Assembly (NCBI GenBank): GCA_907164885.2
Contig: OU015495.1
Location: 211,368,807 to 211,432,806, forward strand
DNA from: Dolomedes plantarius
Lineage: Eukaryota > Arthropoda > Arachnida > Araneae > Dolomedidae
Length of the DNA stretch: 64,000 nucleotides
Direction: 5' to 3'
Shown here: positions 44,565-56,600 of the stretch, piece after piece
Layout of the letters: every line of letters begins with the position of its first letter
How positions within the stretch are numbered: the first letter of the stretch is position 1
Program-made: the position numbers and the translations under genes
Notes under the pieces: generated by a model
What the model was told of the DNA's origin: nothing
What the model saw: the letters and a program-made list of their open reading frames with translations, nothing else
Database searches by the model: none

Positions 44565-44865
44565 TACAGTAGAATATCTTTAATCCGGCAAGTCCTTGAC
44601 CTCAGTCGTGCCGAATTAGCGATTGTGTCGGATTATCAAACGTCAATACTTTAAACAGGAATAGGAAGAGATAAACCACTCTAGATAAAAATATAGACGA
44701 TTAAAAGATGTATTTTACGTACATTCTGAACTTGTGCAGACAATATAAATAACCGACTAAGTACGTACTACATACAGTATGTAAATTACATACGTCATTC
44801 TAGCAAGTGTGGGGTTTAAAGAAAAACATAGCGTACAACAATACACGTAAGCGTAATTGTTTAAA

Positions 44866-45190
44866 AAAAAGTCTCTGATATCCCGTTGCTTCCATGATTC
44901 TGATCGCTTCTTCAAAATGTCGTTACTAATTATAAACGCATTTATGAGTTCTGCAGAGTTGTAACTTATGTTGGATTCGGCAAATTTTATAAGTGTTATG
45001 CATTGCATCGGAATCCTGTTTCTATGAGACTTGACCAATATTGAAATCACGCATTATGAAGTTTATGTTTTCACCTTTTTCGAGATGATTAGTAATACAC
45101 ACACTTAGTAACATGCTTCCGCTTATTAGTAACACTCGAAGAACTGGTGCTGGGCTTCGAGAACATTGGACAAACATGATTTGTAACCGG
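44866..45190 (-). pseudogene. Tigger-type transposase relic, core deleted
   Basis: Read leftward from about 45190, the frames give TNKRKHVTK and then EKGENINFIMRDFNIGQ, which resembles the N-terminal CENP-B/psq helix-turn-helix of Tigger-like transposases. After a frame change at about 45030 the sequence jumps to a C-terminal tail ending LKKRSESWKQRDIRDFF. The whole DDE catalytic domain is missing. The assignment rests on motif memory only. Confidence 0.5.
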
Positions 45191-45218
45191 TAGAAAACAG
45201 GAAACACTGAACTGAGTT

Positions 45219-45284
45219 ACGAGCGAACTAAAAACGAGCGAACTAAAACACTGAGCGAACTAAAACACTGAGCGAACTAAAAAC
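45219..45284 (+). repeat. Short tandem repeat, GAGCGAACTAAAA unit
   Basis: GAGCGAACTAAAA(CACT) occurs four times with 14-18 bp spacing. Confidence 0.8.
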
Positions 45285-45305
45285 GCGGGAACAAGGGTCC
45301 TAGAC

Positions 45306-45849
45306 AACACTCTATAACTGAGGTGGGGAACCTTTCTACCATTAGAGGCCACATGTAAACTAGGTAGTAATAAAGGAGGCCGCATAAGTTGATCAACCTA
45401 TAAATGCGACTTTTATCAAATTATTATAGTTAGATATAGTTTTAACAATTTGGCACATTACATAGAAAAATAACAAAAAAATTAAGTCCTTATTTATTTA
45501 TTATTTGACATAAAATCTTACAATATAAAATATTTTTGTATTCAATTAAGGATAAAAACTTGTTACATCATTAATTATTATTTTTTTTTTTTTTTGCAGA
45601 AAAAATAATACGTTTTAACGTACATGGAGTCAGTCACGACAATAATAGTAACAAAATAGTTTTTGTGTAGAGATCATATAACATGTCTGGTAGTATTACT
45701 AAGAAACTCCGAGCATTAAATTTCATATAAAGTGTAGTTAAAGTATCATACAATCGAGGTAAACGAAGCTCATTTGGATAAATATACAATTGTAGCGACT
45801 TTAGACAACAATTTCAAAATGTCAACTTTATTTTTGCCGACGCTGTACA
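45306..45849. other. Unassigned, possible hAT fragment
   Basis: CTGAGGTGGGGAACCTTTCT at 45319 and AGGCCACATG after it look like the end of a hAT-type transposon. A short frame before 45849 reads KYTIVATLDNNFKM, weakly like a hAT transposase motif. No second end or 8-bp duplication is seen. Confidence 0.35.
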
Positions 45850-45851
45850 TA

Positions 45852-47264
45852 CACTTATGGACAAAAAAATTAGCGCACCAAGAAGGATTCATCAAAATGA
45901 AACGAAATTTTACATACGTAATGACTACTTTGATATAAGTAAATGATAAGAAAATCAAACAAAAAGGGATAATTTATTTCAGAGAAAAAGGCAATAGAAC
46001 GGAGGAGTTAATACTCCGTTGGACCCCCTCTAGCGCGAATGCACGATGCGATACTATCGGGCATTGAGTCATACAAGTTCTGTATGATGTCTTGAGACAT
46101 TTCGTTCCATATTTGCTGTAACCTTGCCTCTAGTTCGTTCAAACTCGTGGGATGCCCAACTCGTCGTCCCAAATGATCCCAGATATGCTCGATTGGAGAC
46201 AAATCTGGGGATCGGGCAGGCCAAGGAAGGGTAGTAACAGTGCGGAGACAGTCTTGTGACACCCTTGCCGTATGAGGCCGAGCATTGTCTTGTTGAAAAA
46301 AGGCTCCTGGGAGCCGTTGCATGAGTGGCAACACATGTGGTTGCAGGATTTCATGAACATACCGCTGGGCTGTCATGGTGCCACGGAACAATACTAGGGG
46401 TGACCGTCTATAGTAGGCAGTGGTACCCCATACCATCACACCAGCTGTGGGAGCGATGTGTCGCAGTACAGCAAAGGCAGGATTGAAGCGTTCTCCACGG
46501 GCTCTCCACACACGAACACGATTGTCATCACTGCCGAGATTGAATCTGGATTCGTCGCTAAAGACGACCTGGTTCCATTCCGCTGCAGTCCAGTTTCCTC
46601 GTGCGCGGCAAAACTCCAAACGGAGGCGTCGATGGGTGGGCGTCAAGGGCAGCACACGTAATGGGCGCCGCGATACCAACTGTCCTTCATCCAGGCGCCT
46701 TCGTATGGTTCGAGAAGACAGAGACCCCTAGTGAAGGTGCTACCTGTGCCTGGATGGCGGCCGATGAAGCAGTTGGCCGTACGCGTGCATTATTTACGAT
46801 GTGGCGGTCTTCTCGACGACTGGTCTGTCGAGAGCGTCCTGAGCCTGGTATTCGTGTACATGACATCTCTCGGGTCCACTGGTCCCAACACCTCCTCACA
46901 ACACAATCAGAGCGGCCTAATTGACGAGCTACTCGCCTAGCTGACCACCCAGCTTCCATCATCCCGACGATTCTCCCCCTCTCAAACTGCGACAACTGCT
47001 TATATTGTCTTCGAACACGGCGTAAGGGCATGTCTATCTCAGCTCTTCCTTTGTAAATGATTCAGCACACTCAAACAAGCTTTGGTTACTTGTTTTATAC
47101 TCCACAGAGTACGATGTTCAACGCCCTCTACCGGCTATACGTAATGCGCAATCACGCTGCATTTCTAATCATTTGCATATCTCCCCGACATGTACCTTCA
47201 TTGCGAGTTTCGTTACGATCCCGCAATTATTTCTTGGTGCGCTAATTTTTTTTGTCCATGAGTG
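45852..47264 (-). mobile_element. Tc1-like transposon, family 1, copy 2
   Basis: 1413 bp with the same inverted ends as 2407-3802 (CACTTATGGACAAAAAAATT and complement) and TA at 45850-45851 and 47265-47266. Unlike copy 1 it is not set in a TA array. A full-length transposase frame with a single frameshift runs leftward. Confidence 0.93.
46008..47031 (-). pseudogene. Tc1-like transposase, family 1, one frameshift
   Basis: Frame 47031-46720 covers the first helix-turn-helix and part of the second. A net 2-bp loss near 46720-46726 (compare copy 1) then shifts the frame, which stays open from there to the stop at 46008. The second part holds the first catalytic Asp (VVFSDESRF), the second (FFQQDNARPH) and the Glu (SPDLSPIEHIW). 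I count 32 residues between the last two, not the usual 34, and copy 1 has the same nucleotide spacing. Total length would be about 341 aa. Apart from the single lesion the copy looks young. Confidence 0.9.
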
Positions 47265-47266
47265 TA

Positions 47267-47978
47267 CATTGATGCCGTTCTTTATTTGATTCCATTGATT
47301 TGGAAATTGTTGTAATCTATATAATTAAATATTAATTAATGCAAGTGCTAGCTTTTATGAAGGCCGCAAGAGAGGATGACGGAGGTATAGCACGTTCCCC
47401 AACTCTGCTCTATAACTACGTGAAACACAAACGAACTCAAGAGCCACCTGGTGGGTATAGCCGGTGCAGTCGGGGAGGTCGAATTCACCCGAAAAAAACA
47501 GGGATCAGTCAGTGCCGGATTACAGAATGCCGGCCTAAAGACCTTCTACTGTATTATACATCGTAAATTAAATCTTTTCAACTGAATTAGATCACAGATA
47601 AAGGGAATAATGCATGCTACTAAATTCAATATCAACAGATAAAAGCAAATTACTTGATAAAAACAATTTAGAACTTATGTTTGCTAGATTATTAATGCAT
47701 TAGGTTTTCTGAAACGCTAAATTCAAACAGTAAAATTAAATCAACGAGAGGTAGATTTTTTTTGCGTCTGTGTGTTTGTGTTTCTTTTTAACTTTACTCC
47801 TATAGAATGTTTCTGCAGTAAAATATTATTTATCATTAGTCGTTCAATAAGAAATCATTAGGTTGATTTTAAAACAATTTTTTGTTAACCTTTAGCTTAC
47901 GGGGCTCATTTTTCCGATTATCTCTTTAGATCGGGAGATTTCATAACCCCCTTTGTAAGAACGGACATTAAGGGGGTT
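47267..47978. other. Unassigned spacer
   Basis: The frame at 47339-47566 has ordinary composition but no recognisable domain and no neighbour to support it. Confidence 0.35.
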
Positions 47979-48041
47979 ATATATATATATATATATGTAT
48001 GTATGTGTGTATATATATATATATATGTATGTATGTGTGTG

Positions 48042-48072
<31 letters not shown>

Positions 48073-48097
48073 GTGTATATATATATATATATATATA
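47979..48097. repeat. TA/TATG/TG microsatellite
   Basis: Three rounds of (TA)n followed by TATG and TG units: a higher-order microsatellite of roughly 35-45 bp period. Confidence 0.9.
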
Positions 48098-48787
48098 GAA
48101 AAAATCGAAGATATTATTTTAAGCATACTTCAAATATATTCATTTAGGCAAAATACTAATATTTGTCACCCAGCTCACTCCATTACAAGAGCTATAGATT
48201 GACACGATCATACAGGTCAGCAGCTTAATGCGGAAAATCAAATTCAAGTTCGTGCTCAGACAAAATATAGAGCAATAGATCAACACGACCATTCAGGTCT
48301 GCAGCCAACACATATACTCAGAAAATAAAACAAATTATTTCAAGCTCCCCGCACCAAGTTCCGGCTCGAGAACCGTTCCCTCGGATTGGGGGAACGAAAA
48401 AAAGTAACAGGCAACAAAATTCAAATCTCTCTATCTGAGTATCTTTTTTTTCTAAGGCCCTGGACAGCGCGAAGAGAGACAAGGGTTGCAATAACAATGC
48501 AAGGGCTACAATCCCGCCAAATGAGTAGAGAGAAAAGAGAAGAACACTATTAAAACCGCGCCAACTACTTTGTGTCCAAAAAAATAAAAGCGCGTAAACA
48601 TCGCCAAAGGGGAAACCCCACGTAGGCAAACCTTGTCCGCGTAGAAGTCTAACAGGGGCTTGATTACCTAATCCTGACTAATCAGAGAACCGCTTACCAG
48701 GAACGAACTTCAACCTAGGAGAGTATTTTCCCAGGGTTCTCGAAAAAACTAAATTGGCTGTAAAGCATCGGAAATATTTCTTCCCAC
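48098..48787. other. Unassigned spacer
   Basis: Contains a diverged direct repeat, ATAGATTGACACGATCAT at about 48191 and ATAGATCAACACGACCAT at about 48274 (83-bp period). No gene is supported; the minus frame at 48318-48629 has no family match I can name. Confidence 0.35.
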
Positions 48788-48790
48788 GCC

Positions 48791-48963
48791 AAAATAACAA
48801 GCCTTATTTCCCCCGTCCGCTGTTTTGTCGATGTGGGGGATATGGGAAAAAAAACCTTTATCTTGAAATCGGAAGTTCCTCTGAGCTAAGTCCAAGCAAT
48901 TATAACACCACAATGCATTATGTGGACGAAACGGCGGACGGGGGAGATAAGGCTTGTTATTTT
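48791..48963. repeat. Inverted repeat, 39-bp arms
   Basis: The arms 48791-48829 and 48925-48963 pair with few mismatches (core AACAAGCCTTAT, CCCCCGTCCGC) around a 95-nt loop. This could be a small MITE or the stem of a larger element. No flanking duplication is evident. Confidence 0.75.
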
Positions 48964-49360
48964 CTGGACACAAGAACGGGCAATTAAACTAAGCACAGAA
49001 AAAGAGAGAGGTACTTTTACGACGGCTAAGTGTTCCGTCCAGATATTCTACATCAATAGCAGTCGGAAATAAGAAGGAGCGCCGAGAAACAATTTAAGAC
49101 CTCCCACGAAAGTGAGGGCAGATGTAAAAATTAAACTGTTAACGTCTAAAGAACAATGAGTTAACTTGAAGAACAGAAATTTATTGAAGAATTAAAATTA
49201 ATATTAAAATTACATTAAACTTTTGATTACAGATTACAAATTAGTAAGGTTAACATAAATAAACGAACCTGTAACGAAATTCCTCGTTACAAATAACTTG
49301 CCCATATATGTCATCCAATCCCAGTTCGACTTGATGCCTAACTGGGTTAGAACCATTTTA
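48964..49360. other. Unassigned spacer
   Basis: Nothing recognised. Confidence 0.3.
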
Positions 49361-49369
49361 TCTGCCTGA

Positions 49370-49528
49370 GGCGGCAGCTGTGTGTACTAATTTCGGACGC
49401 CGTATACCACCAAATTGCCTACAAATTTTATCATGGTTTCTTCCTTCTATGCTGTATACGTACAATATGTAAAGTTTTGTTATTTGCCTTCCTTCCTGGT
49501 GTTGCAATCTTAATGGCCATTTGTGTAT
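49370..49528 (+). mobile_element. Old 3' fragment of a family-2 Tc1-like element
   Basis: The sequence ends CTGGTGTTGCAATCTTAATGG...GTGTA, a diverged version of the right end of 5425-6834. About 140 bp upstream, CTGAGGCGGCAGCTGTGTGT resembles the last codons of the transposase. The left part is lost. Confidence 0.5.
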
Positions 49529-51240
49529 ATCCAAAACGTTTCTTCAAATCCCGATTTCAAAAATCATCGCTATTCATGTCTCCAATTAGATAAATGCTTC
49601 TAGGTAAAGCTGCATTACATAAAACCCAGTTGATATTATCATCTTATATATTCGACTGAGAAACCTAACTCGCCGTTTCGCCAATCCGCCAGTTCCTAAG
49701 CTCACTAATGCTCGATAACGTCGAGGGACTTGTTGCAAGAATAAGTTTATTCTAATATCATTTAGTTTACGATGCCAACATAAGAATTAAAAACTATGAT
49801 ACCTATATTTGTATTATTTCAAGGGCGAGTTTGGCGATTGCCAACATAGCCATTGGCGTCAACATTCTCCCCAGGTTGAAATATTATATTTCAAAATACA
49901 TGTGCATGTTGTTGCAGGCTGTAGAAAGGATTTCTTTCGAGACACATGTCGTACAATTCGAGTCGTTACGTCTGGCATAGGTCTTATTTATTGCATAATT
50001 CTCGGTCGAAAGCATTAGATTGCATGGCTTTTACAATTGTACACAACAAGAAAATAGTTATTTCAATCTTACAGTTTCACAATCTCATTAAGGATTAAAA
50101 AGCAGTAAAATTATTTAGCATACCAAAAAGTAAATCATACGATCGAAACATACGACAGAAACAATGTGTCATATACACTAATATATGCCAGTTTTAAAAA
50201 TTAACGGTAAAGTTAGGTTTATGTTATCTAATTAATTGTAAAGTTTGGGAAGAATGTCACTAATGATGTTACGGAAGATCTCACATTTTAGAAAACAAAA
50301 TTCTATCATAAAAGTTTAATGTATAATATTCCAGTTCTAAATGTATAAAGTTCCACTTCTCAGATTTGAAATACAAGAACAATCATATTCGTAAATTTTC
50401 AAAACATTAAAATCTAAATTACATACTTGTATGTATTTTCTACGTACGGTAAGTCATTCTTCTGTACAAATTTAACAGAAATATATGCAGCAAATTTCTA
50501 TATGTAACGAGTAAACTTATAGATGCACACCAAACAGATATGCAATTTGTAGAAAAATCACTTTGCTAACAGCTAATTTTTTTTTTAACTTAAGTAATGA
50601 ACACACAGAAAGCATGCTAGACGGTAATTGAATGATAGGGTTATTTTTATGTAAAACCTGTAAAATTGAACAAAGTATTTAAATTTGAGTGAAGGCGATT
50701 AAATGTTCTAAATTTTGGTTTAAAGCGGTTAGCACTAATATTAAGGAAAAAATATTTACAGGAAGATTATTAAAATTAAAGTTTCAAAAACTCGGTTCCT
50801 GATATTAAATACGCCCTAGGGTCTTACTGATCAAATTCATTTTTATCCTCAGTTAAATGTTGCCAAAGCAGCGCCACAGCACTTGATTTATTGGAAATTT
50901 TGGCGAGTATGAAAAAGAAAACCCAAATCTCCTTAAGGTATAAAAAGTGAGTGTCCTTAGAGGTAATAAATGTAAATGAAGACGATTAACAATGTCTGAT
51001 ATAGAATTAACTATGAGGTTTTGATTTCCAGCTAAGCAATTCTTTTTAAGCATAGAGAATTTCATAAAAGTTGTAAAATTTCAAGTGGAATTTTCAAATT
51101 AAAAAATGCTTCTCAGCTCTGTGTAAACAAATTTCCATATCTGGAATAAAGATGGCAATAAACTCTATTTAAAATAAAGTATAGTTTATTTTCCTGAAGG
51201 AAATGCATTAAAACAATGCCAGTGTTTTATATGAAAGATT

Positions 51241-51242
<2 letters not shown>
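49529..51242. other. Unassigned AT-rich region
   Basis: 1.7 kb without a recognised gene or repeat partner in this window. Confidence 0.4.
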
Positions 51243-51283
<41 letters not shown>

Positions 51284-51302
51284 TATATACATATACATAG
51301 AT
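51243..51302. repeat. CA microsatellite
   Basis: (CA)n of about 18 units, then TACATA units. Confidence 0.95.
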
Positions 51303-53544
51303 AGATTAGTCTAGTTTAAAACTAATTTTATCCAGCCTAGTTCAGTTTTGGAGAACTGATCTTTTGCTATTCGGTTTTTGTTCAAGTAAATAAGCAACAT
51401 ATCTATCAAGAAAATATCTGACTGAAGAAATGACACCAATTTTCGGAAGAAATCCTTCATTTACACTGACCCATAAAAATTTGTTTTTGAGCAAAATATA
51501 TAAAGCAAACAATGTTAAAACAAAAATATAAATTCTATAACATAAAACTCAAAAAAGGTAGAAATAAAATCAATCAGATTAGATACGTGGTTATTTCATA
51601 ATTTACTATTTAAAATCGTTCAACAAAATCTACTATAAGATAAATGGAAATACAAGAAGCTGGCCTGAAGTAACTTATCCTGATATCTACACATATCTCA
51701 ACATAATAATAATCATTCTCAACGGAAGAATGATTATATTCTCTTAAACCTTGGGAAATTTTTAAAAAAAAGTGTTAAAATACATGTTACATACAACTAA
51801 TAGGAGGAATTTTATAAATAAACTTAAATTATTTTACTCAAAATGAAGGTATCGTCCAAAAACACATGCAAACGCATATGAACGGCTTCTGTTTTCGGCC
51901 ACCCGATAATCACGTGATCTATACTAGACGAAAACTGGCGTAGCCAGTGACGTTGCGATGTTTCGCCTTATATGTTAATTTTATCTTACTTGCTTATATT
52001 AATACCGCTCGAGTTAGAGCAAAGGTCCCCCTGGCAGCACACAAAGTCAGACTCACGAGCTGTCAGACTCACGAGCAAAGTCAGACTCACGAGCTAGTGA
52101 GATTCGTGTGTTAGAAGTGTCTGTGTTAGATTCGTGAGTTAGAAGTCTGTGTGTGAGATTATTTTCGTTATACAAATGTTTTAAATTTATTGCTTTTAAT
52201 ATTTTCTACGTTTATTGAGGTTCTGAATGAACTTTATATTGTTAACTTACGTCTTGCTTATTCATGAACACACCCCATGCCAGACAACTGCAGACTCCGT
52301 GATATTGCCACCCTCCATGACAAATACGACCCCCCCAGAGGCGCGTCAGTGAATGCTTATCGACTTTCCTCGGCTCCAAAAGTTTATAATTGTAAAAATG
52401 AAATCAGAAAAAAAGGAGCAAATTTTTCGCTTACCGGCTCTGGAACTTTGTGTGAAGACAGTTGTCATGCAGCTCGTCGCGAGTGAGTTGCTTGCCCATC
52501 AACTTAAGAAAAAATGTTTTTGAACCACGTGGCTGCACGTGCTGCGAGGGAGTGTGATTAATCTTCTTAAAACTGATTTACATAAAATATGCATTCTCCT
52601 AGGTAACCACATTTCTTACAAGGAACATAGATGCCCGAGAATATGCAACAAACATAGTATTGCCGCAGATGTAAAAGGATTGTAAAATCCAAATATTTCC
52701 TAACCCTATACGCGAAGATGTGATGCCGTCATGTAGTTCAATCTGTGCTCTCTTGTATTTAAATTAATGTATTATTCAGTCGGAAAGTGTGTGATAAGTT
52801 AATTCTGGATCAATTTTTAACGCAATGTACTACTCTTTATGAATCGTCCCCAGTTACATGAAAACTTAGAAAAGGAACAGTAAACACTTTTCTGAAAGCA
52901 AAATCTATTTGACCTGAGCTAGATCTTAATTTTTTGAAAGAAAAAGGAAATATTATTATATTCAAAGTAGTTGCCAAATAGTCGTTAATGCGAGACTAAC
53001 ATGGTAGCTCGTTAGTTTTAATAAATTATCTTCATAATTTTTCTGAACTAATAACTTTCTGGTTCCTTTAAATTCCCTACTTATAATCACAGCTTATGAC
53101 ATCATGACAAGCTAAATTCCCCTATCTAACTTTTACTCTCAAGAGCTTCAGGTAAATTAAATTTCCCAACAAAATTAGAAAAGAATATATTTTAAAAGTA
53201 ATCTGCAACAACAAAAAAAAGCGTTATCAAATAAGCAGACGACTTTTTTTATCGTCCTGAGAACACACCTTTCTATGATCTCATAACTGTTGTTTTTGTT
53301 TCCAATGCCCCCTGACCGGAAGAATTCCAGACCAGGTCCATATGGGCTAACGGGCTGAGGGGTACAGCTCCGGTTAATGATGGCACCACAAGGGTCAAAG
53401 TCCGATTTAGCCTGGCGCGACCTCAATTTTGACCTTTCTCCCTCACAGGGAACATCTGGGTAATCGTACTCTCTCTAACCTCATAGGGGGGACTTTCTGG
53501 TCTAAGGATTTTACATGCTCATATCCGACCTAGACACAGAAGTA
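51303..53544. other. Unassigned region
   Basis: Mostly AT-rich. Direct repeats of GTCAGACTCACGAGC lie at 52044-52096. A GC-balanced stretch at 53300-53530 could be part of a repeat not otherwise present here. The frame at 52277-52486 has no known domain. Confidence 0.4.
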
Positions 53545-53594
53545 CGAGGTGCGCCCATAAACTAACCGGACATTTTTTATAAATAAGAAAAGTA
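53545..53594 (-). mobile_element. Mariner family M, end segment (split element)
   Basis: It starts after TA with CGAGGTGCGCCCATAAACTA and matches the inverted end of 38129-39111 plus about 20 bp of 3' UTR. At 53595 a foreign inverted repeat begins. The rest of this mariner resumes at 57071. Confidence 0.85.
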
Positions 53595-53621
53595 GGTACT
53601 TACGTATTATAGCTGAAGCTT
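53595..53621 (+). repeat. Terminal inverted repeat, left
   Basis: 27 bp, GGTACTTACGTATTATAGCT plus GAAGCTT. The exact reverse complement is at 57044-57070. Confidence 0.9.
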
Positions 53622-53696
53622 GGCAGCCTTTAACCCTTGGCGTAATATCTGCTCGCCAACACCTAACTTCACAGTGGCAACCTATTTCCTTCCCCG

Positions 53697-53757
53697 AAAT
53701 TATAAACATTTCGAGCAGAAGCATGTTAAAATAATACAAATGTGTGGAAAACGTAGT
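53697..53757 (+). repeat. Sub-terminal inverted block, left
   Basis: It contains AACATTTCGAGCAGAAGCAT and ACAAATGTGTGGAAAACG. An inverted counterpart lies at about 56705-56766. A third, direct and weaker copy is at 55376-55425 in the core. Confidence 0.75.
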
Positions 53758-53799
53758 TACTCCCAAGTTCTACGTGCCCAATAAGATTTTTTTTTATTA

Positions 53800-55140
53800 A
53801 ATTCAAATTTTAAGGGGGTTAAAAAGGGCATAACCCCCTGCCCCCCTCCAAAACCACCCACTGTATCTTTGTAACCATAGGACCTAGGAAGTTGAAATTT
53901 CGTATTGTGGTTCCCCATAATCCCTAGGTGCCTTCTAAGAAATCTTTTTTTGGAAACTGTAAATTTTAAGGGGGTTAAAAAGAGCTTAACCCCCTGCCCC
54001 CCTCTAAAAACACCTACTGTATCTTTGAACCATAGGGTCTAGGAAGTTGAAATTTCGTATTGTGGTTCCCCATAATCCCTACGTGCCTTCTAAGATATCT
54101 TTTTTTGGAAACTGTAAATTTTAAGGGGGTTAAAAAGAGCTTAACCCCCTGCCCCCCTCTAAAAACATCCACTGTATCTTTGGAACCATAGGGCCTAGGA
54201 AGTTGAAAATTTGTATAGTGGTTCCCCATAATCCCTAGGTGCCTTCTAAGAAATCTTTTTTTTTGGAAACTGTAAATTTTAAGGGGGTTAAAAAGAGCTT
54301 AACCCCCTGCCCCCCTCTAAAAACACCTACTGTATCTTTGGAACCATAGGGCCTAGGAAGTTGAAATTTCGTATGGTGGTTCCCCATAATCCCTAGGTGC
54401 ATACCAATAAATCATTTTGAACGCTCGAAATTTAAGGGGCTTTGCCCCCTCTCCCTCCAAAAAAATCCTACTGTATCTCTGGAACCATAAGGCCTAGGAA
54501 GCTGAAATTTTGTATGGTGGTTCCTCTTAAGCCCTAGGGGCACAAATATAAATATCTTTTTAAAGTTCGGATTATAAGGGGTTTAGCCCCCTCCCCCTAA
54601 AACACCCACTGTATCTCTGGAACCAGAAGGCCTAGGAAGCTGAAATTTTGTATGGTGGTTCCTCTTAAGCCATAGAGGCACACCTATAAATATCTTTTTG
54701 AAGTTCGGATTTTAAGAGGTTAATCCCCCCTTCCCTCAAAAAAAACCACTGTATCTCTGGAACCATAAGGCCTGGGAAGCTGAAATTTGTTTGTTTGGTT
54801 TCCCTTAAGCCCAAGGTGCACACTAATAATAATTTTAGTTCAAATTTTAATGGGTTTAGCCCCCCCCCCCCCAAAAAAAAAGAAATAAACCCACTGTATC
54901 TCTGGAACCATAAGGCCTGGAAGCTGAAATTTTTGTTGGTTGGTTTTCCTTGAGCCCTAGGTGCACACCAATAAATGCTTTTTACATTCAAATTTTAAGG
55001 GGTTTAGTCCCCCCCCCCAAAAAAAAAAATATCCCACTGTATCTCTGGAACAATAAGGCCGGAGAAGTTGAAATTTTGCATGGCGTTTCCTCTTAGGCTC
55101 TAGGTGCTGGCCAAGAAAGATGTTTAAAAAGCAACTTTTT
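53800..55140 (+). repeat. Tandem array, left arm, 9 units of 138-158 bp
   Basis: The anchor ACTGTATCTNTGGAACCATA occurs at about 53861, 54017, 54171, 54329, 54470, 54608, 54749, 54892 and 55034. The first four units are about 155 bp and the later ones about 141 bp, so there are two unit classes. The first four also carry a perfect or near-perfect 10-bp stem, AGGGGGTTAA...TTAACCCCCT, with a 7-nt loop (for example 53969-53995). Confidence 0.88.
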
Positions 55141-56009
55141 AGGAGGTTGTAAAGTGGTTTTAAATCCCCAAAATAAAAATGAAATATCCAAAACTCGTAT
55201 TTAAATTCGGATCACTGTCGTTAATTTCTGCGATGAACTCCTTATGAGAAATGACCCCACCTTACTGCTAAAGTTAATTGAAATTAAATGAACCAAATGA
55301 CATAATTCATGGTACTCGTGTAATCTGTGGCGAAGCTCGTGTATGAAATATACGAAAGCAGTTATTAAACATGCATCAACATTTTGAGCAGCAGCATGTT
55401 TAAAAAAGTATTTGAAAAACACATGGAAAAGTTTAAAATATATAAGCAGCTGAAGAACATGATTTCGCTATAGATAATTTTAGATCTAATTAAAAATTTC
55501 ATATTAAAGACAAAATAGGAATACACTCTTAGACAAAAAACAGCGACGAGCCAAGAAGGGGTAATGCAAATTGGACACAAATTGATATGCATGCAGGTTT
55601 CGACGGAAAATGCAAATATTTAAAGTTTGGCTATATTTAAAGTTTGGCAAATATTTAAAGTCGGGATTTTAAAGTAATGGCAATCGGGAACCGTAGAACC
55701 AGTTTTCCTTCTGAATTCTGACTGTTTTGCCGCAATCTTTATTATTACATCTCCAGCTACTGGTCGATTAAAATAGGCAAGCATATTGTGAATGTTAGGG
55801 CATACACTCTGACTGGGCAAAATTCCACGGATATGGAATAGACACTGCATCTTCTTCCTTTTGGCCTATATTACACTATCAAAGTTCTTTGACAAAGAAC
55901 TTTTTTAAAAGTTATTTGTATCTTTTATAACAGTTATACATAAAAGAAATGCTATAACCTCAAAATACCCCTATTACACTATCAAAGTTCTTTGACAAAG
56001 ATCTTTTAT
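55141..56009. other. Core between the tandem arms, non-coding
   Basis: It holds a lone Tc1-like end at about 55532 (ACACTCTTAGACAAAAAACA, compare 2407), a copy of the sub-terminal block at 55376-55425, and two direct copies of TATTACACTATCAAAGTTCT at 55869 and 55972. A related TATTACACTGTCAGA occurs at 56844. No transposase frame. Confidence 0.55.
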
Positions 56010-56600
56010 AAAACTTTTTTCTATCTAAGGGGGCTAAATCCCTTAAAATTCGAGCTCTTAAAAAAGATTTATTGGTGTGTACCTAGGGCTTAAGGGGAAG
56101 TACCATACAAAATTTCAGCTTCCTAGACCCTATGGTTCCAGAGATACAGTGGCATTTTTTAGGGGGGAGGGGTTTAAACCCCTTAAAATTCGAGCTCTTA
56201 AAAAATATTTATTGGTGTGTACCTAGGGCTTAAGGAGAACTACCATGCAAAATTTCAGCTTTCTAGGCCTTATGGTTCCAGAGATACTATGGGGGTTTTT
56301 TTAGAGGGGTGTTAAGCCTCTTTTAACCCCCTTAAAATTTGCATTTTTCAAAAAGATTTTTTAGTGGGCACCAAGAGCTTAAGGGGAACCACCATACGAA
56401 ATTTCAACTTCCTGGGTCCTATGGTTTCAGAGATACAATTGGTTTTTCTTCAGTGGGGAGGGGGTTAAGCCCCTTTTAAACCCCTTAATATTTGTACTTT
56501 TTAAAAATATTTCTTAGTGGACATCTAGAGCTTAGGAGTAACCACCATGCAAAATTTCAGCATCCTAAGACTTTTCCTTTGAAAGATTTGCCTTTTTAAC
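56010..56600 (-). repeat. Tandem array, right arm, inverted units
   Basis: The same unit as 53800-55140 on the opposite strand. The anchor (complement of CTCTGGAACCATA) is seen at about 56133, 56272 and 56423, with a degenerate fourth near 56570. Confidence 0.82.

Larger units (their letters stand above)
44567..45300 (-). mobile_element. Tigger-type transposon fragment
   Basis: A single end, CAGTAGAATATCTTTAATCC, lies at 44567 with TA before it and is typical of pogo/Tigger. The opposite end is not found; the sequence passes into a short tandem repeat at 45219-45284. Transposase remnants lie inside on the minus strand. Confidence 0.6.

Noticed and set aside
47339..47566. 75-aa frame starting MQVLAF
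   Set aside because: No domain, no support from neighbours, not conserved with anything in the window.
48318..48629. 103-aa minus-strand frame with hydrophobic stretches
   Set aside because: Looks like a possible membrane peptide, but has no recognisable family and no neighbouring gene evidence; chance frame in T-rich DNA is likelier.
53800..55140. CRISPR-like array
   Set aside because: Units are 138-158 bp, continuous and diverged, with no short direct repeat plus unique spacer pattern; eukaryotic minisatellite in a foldback-like arm.
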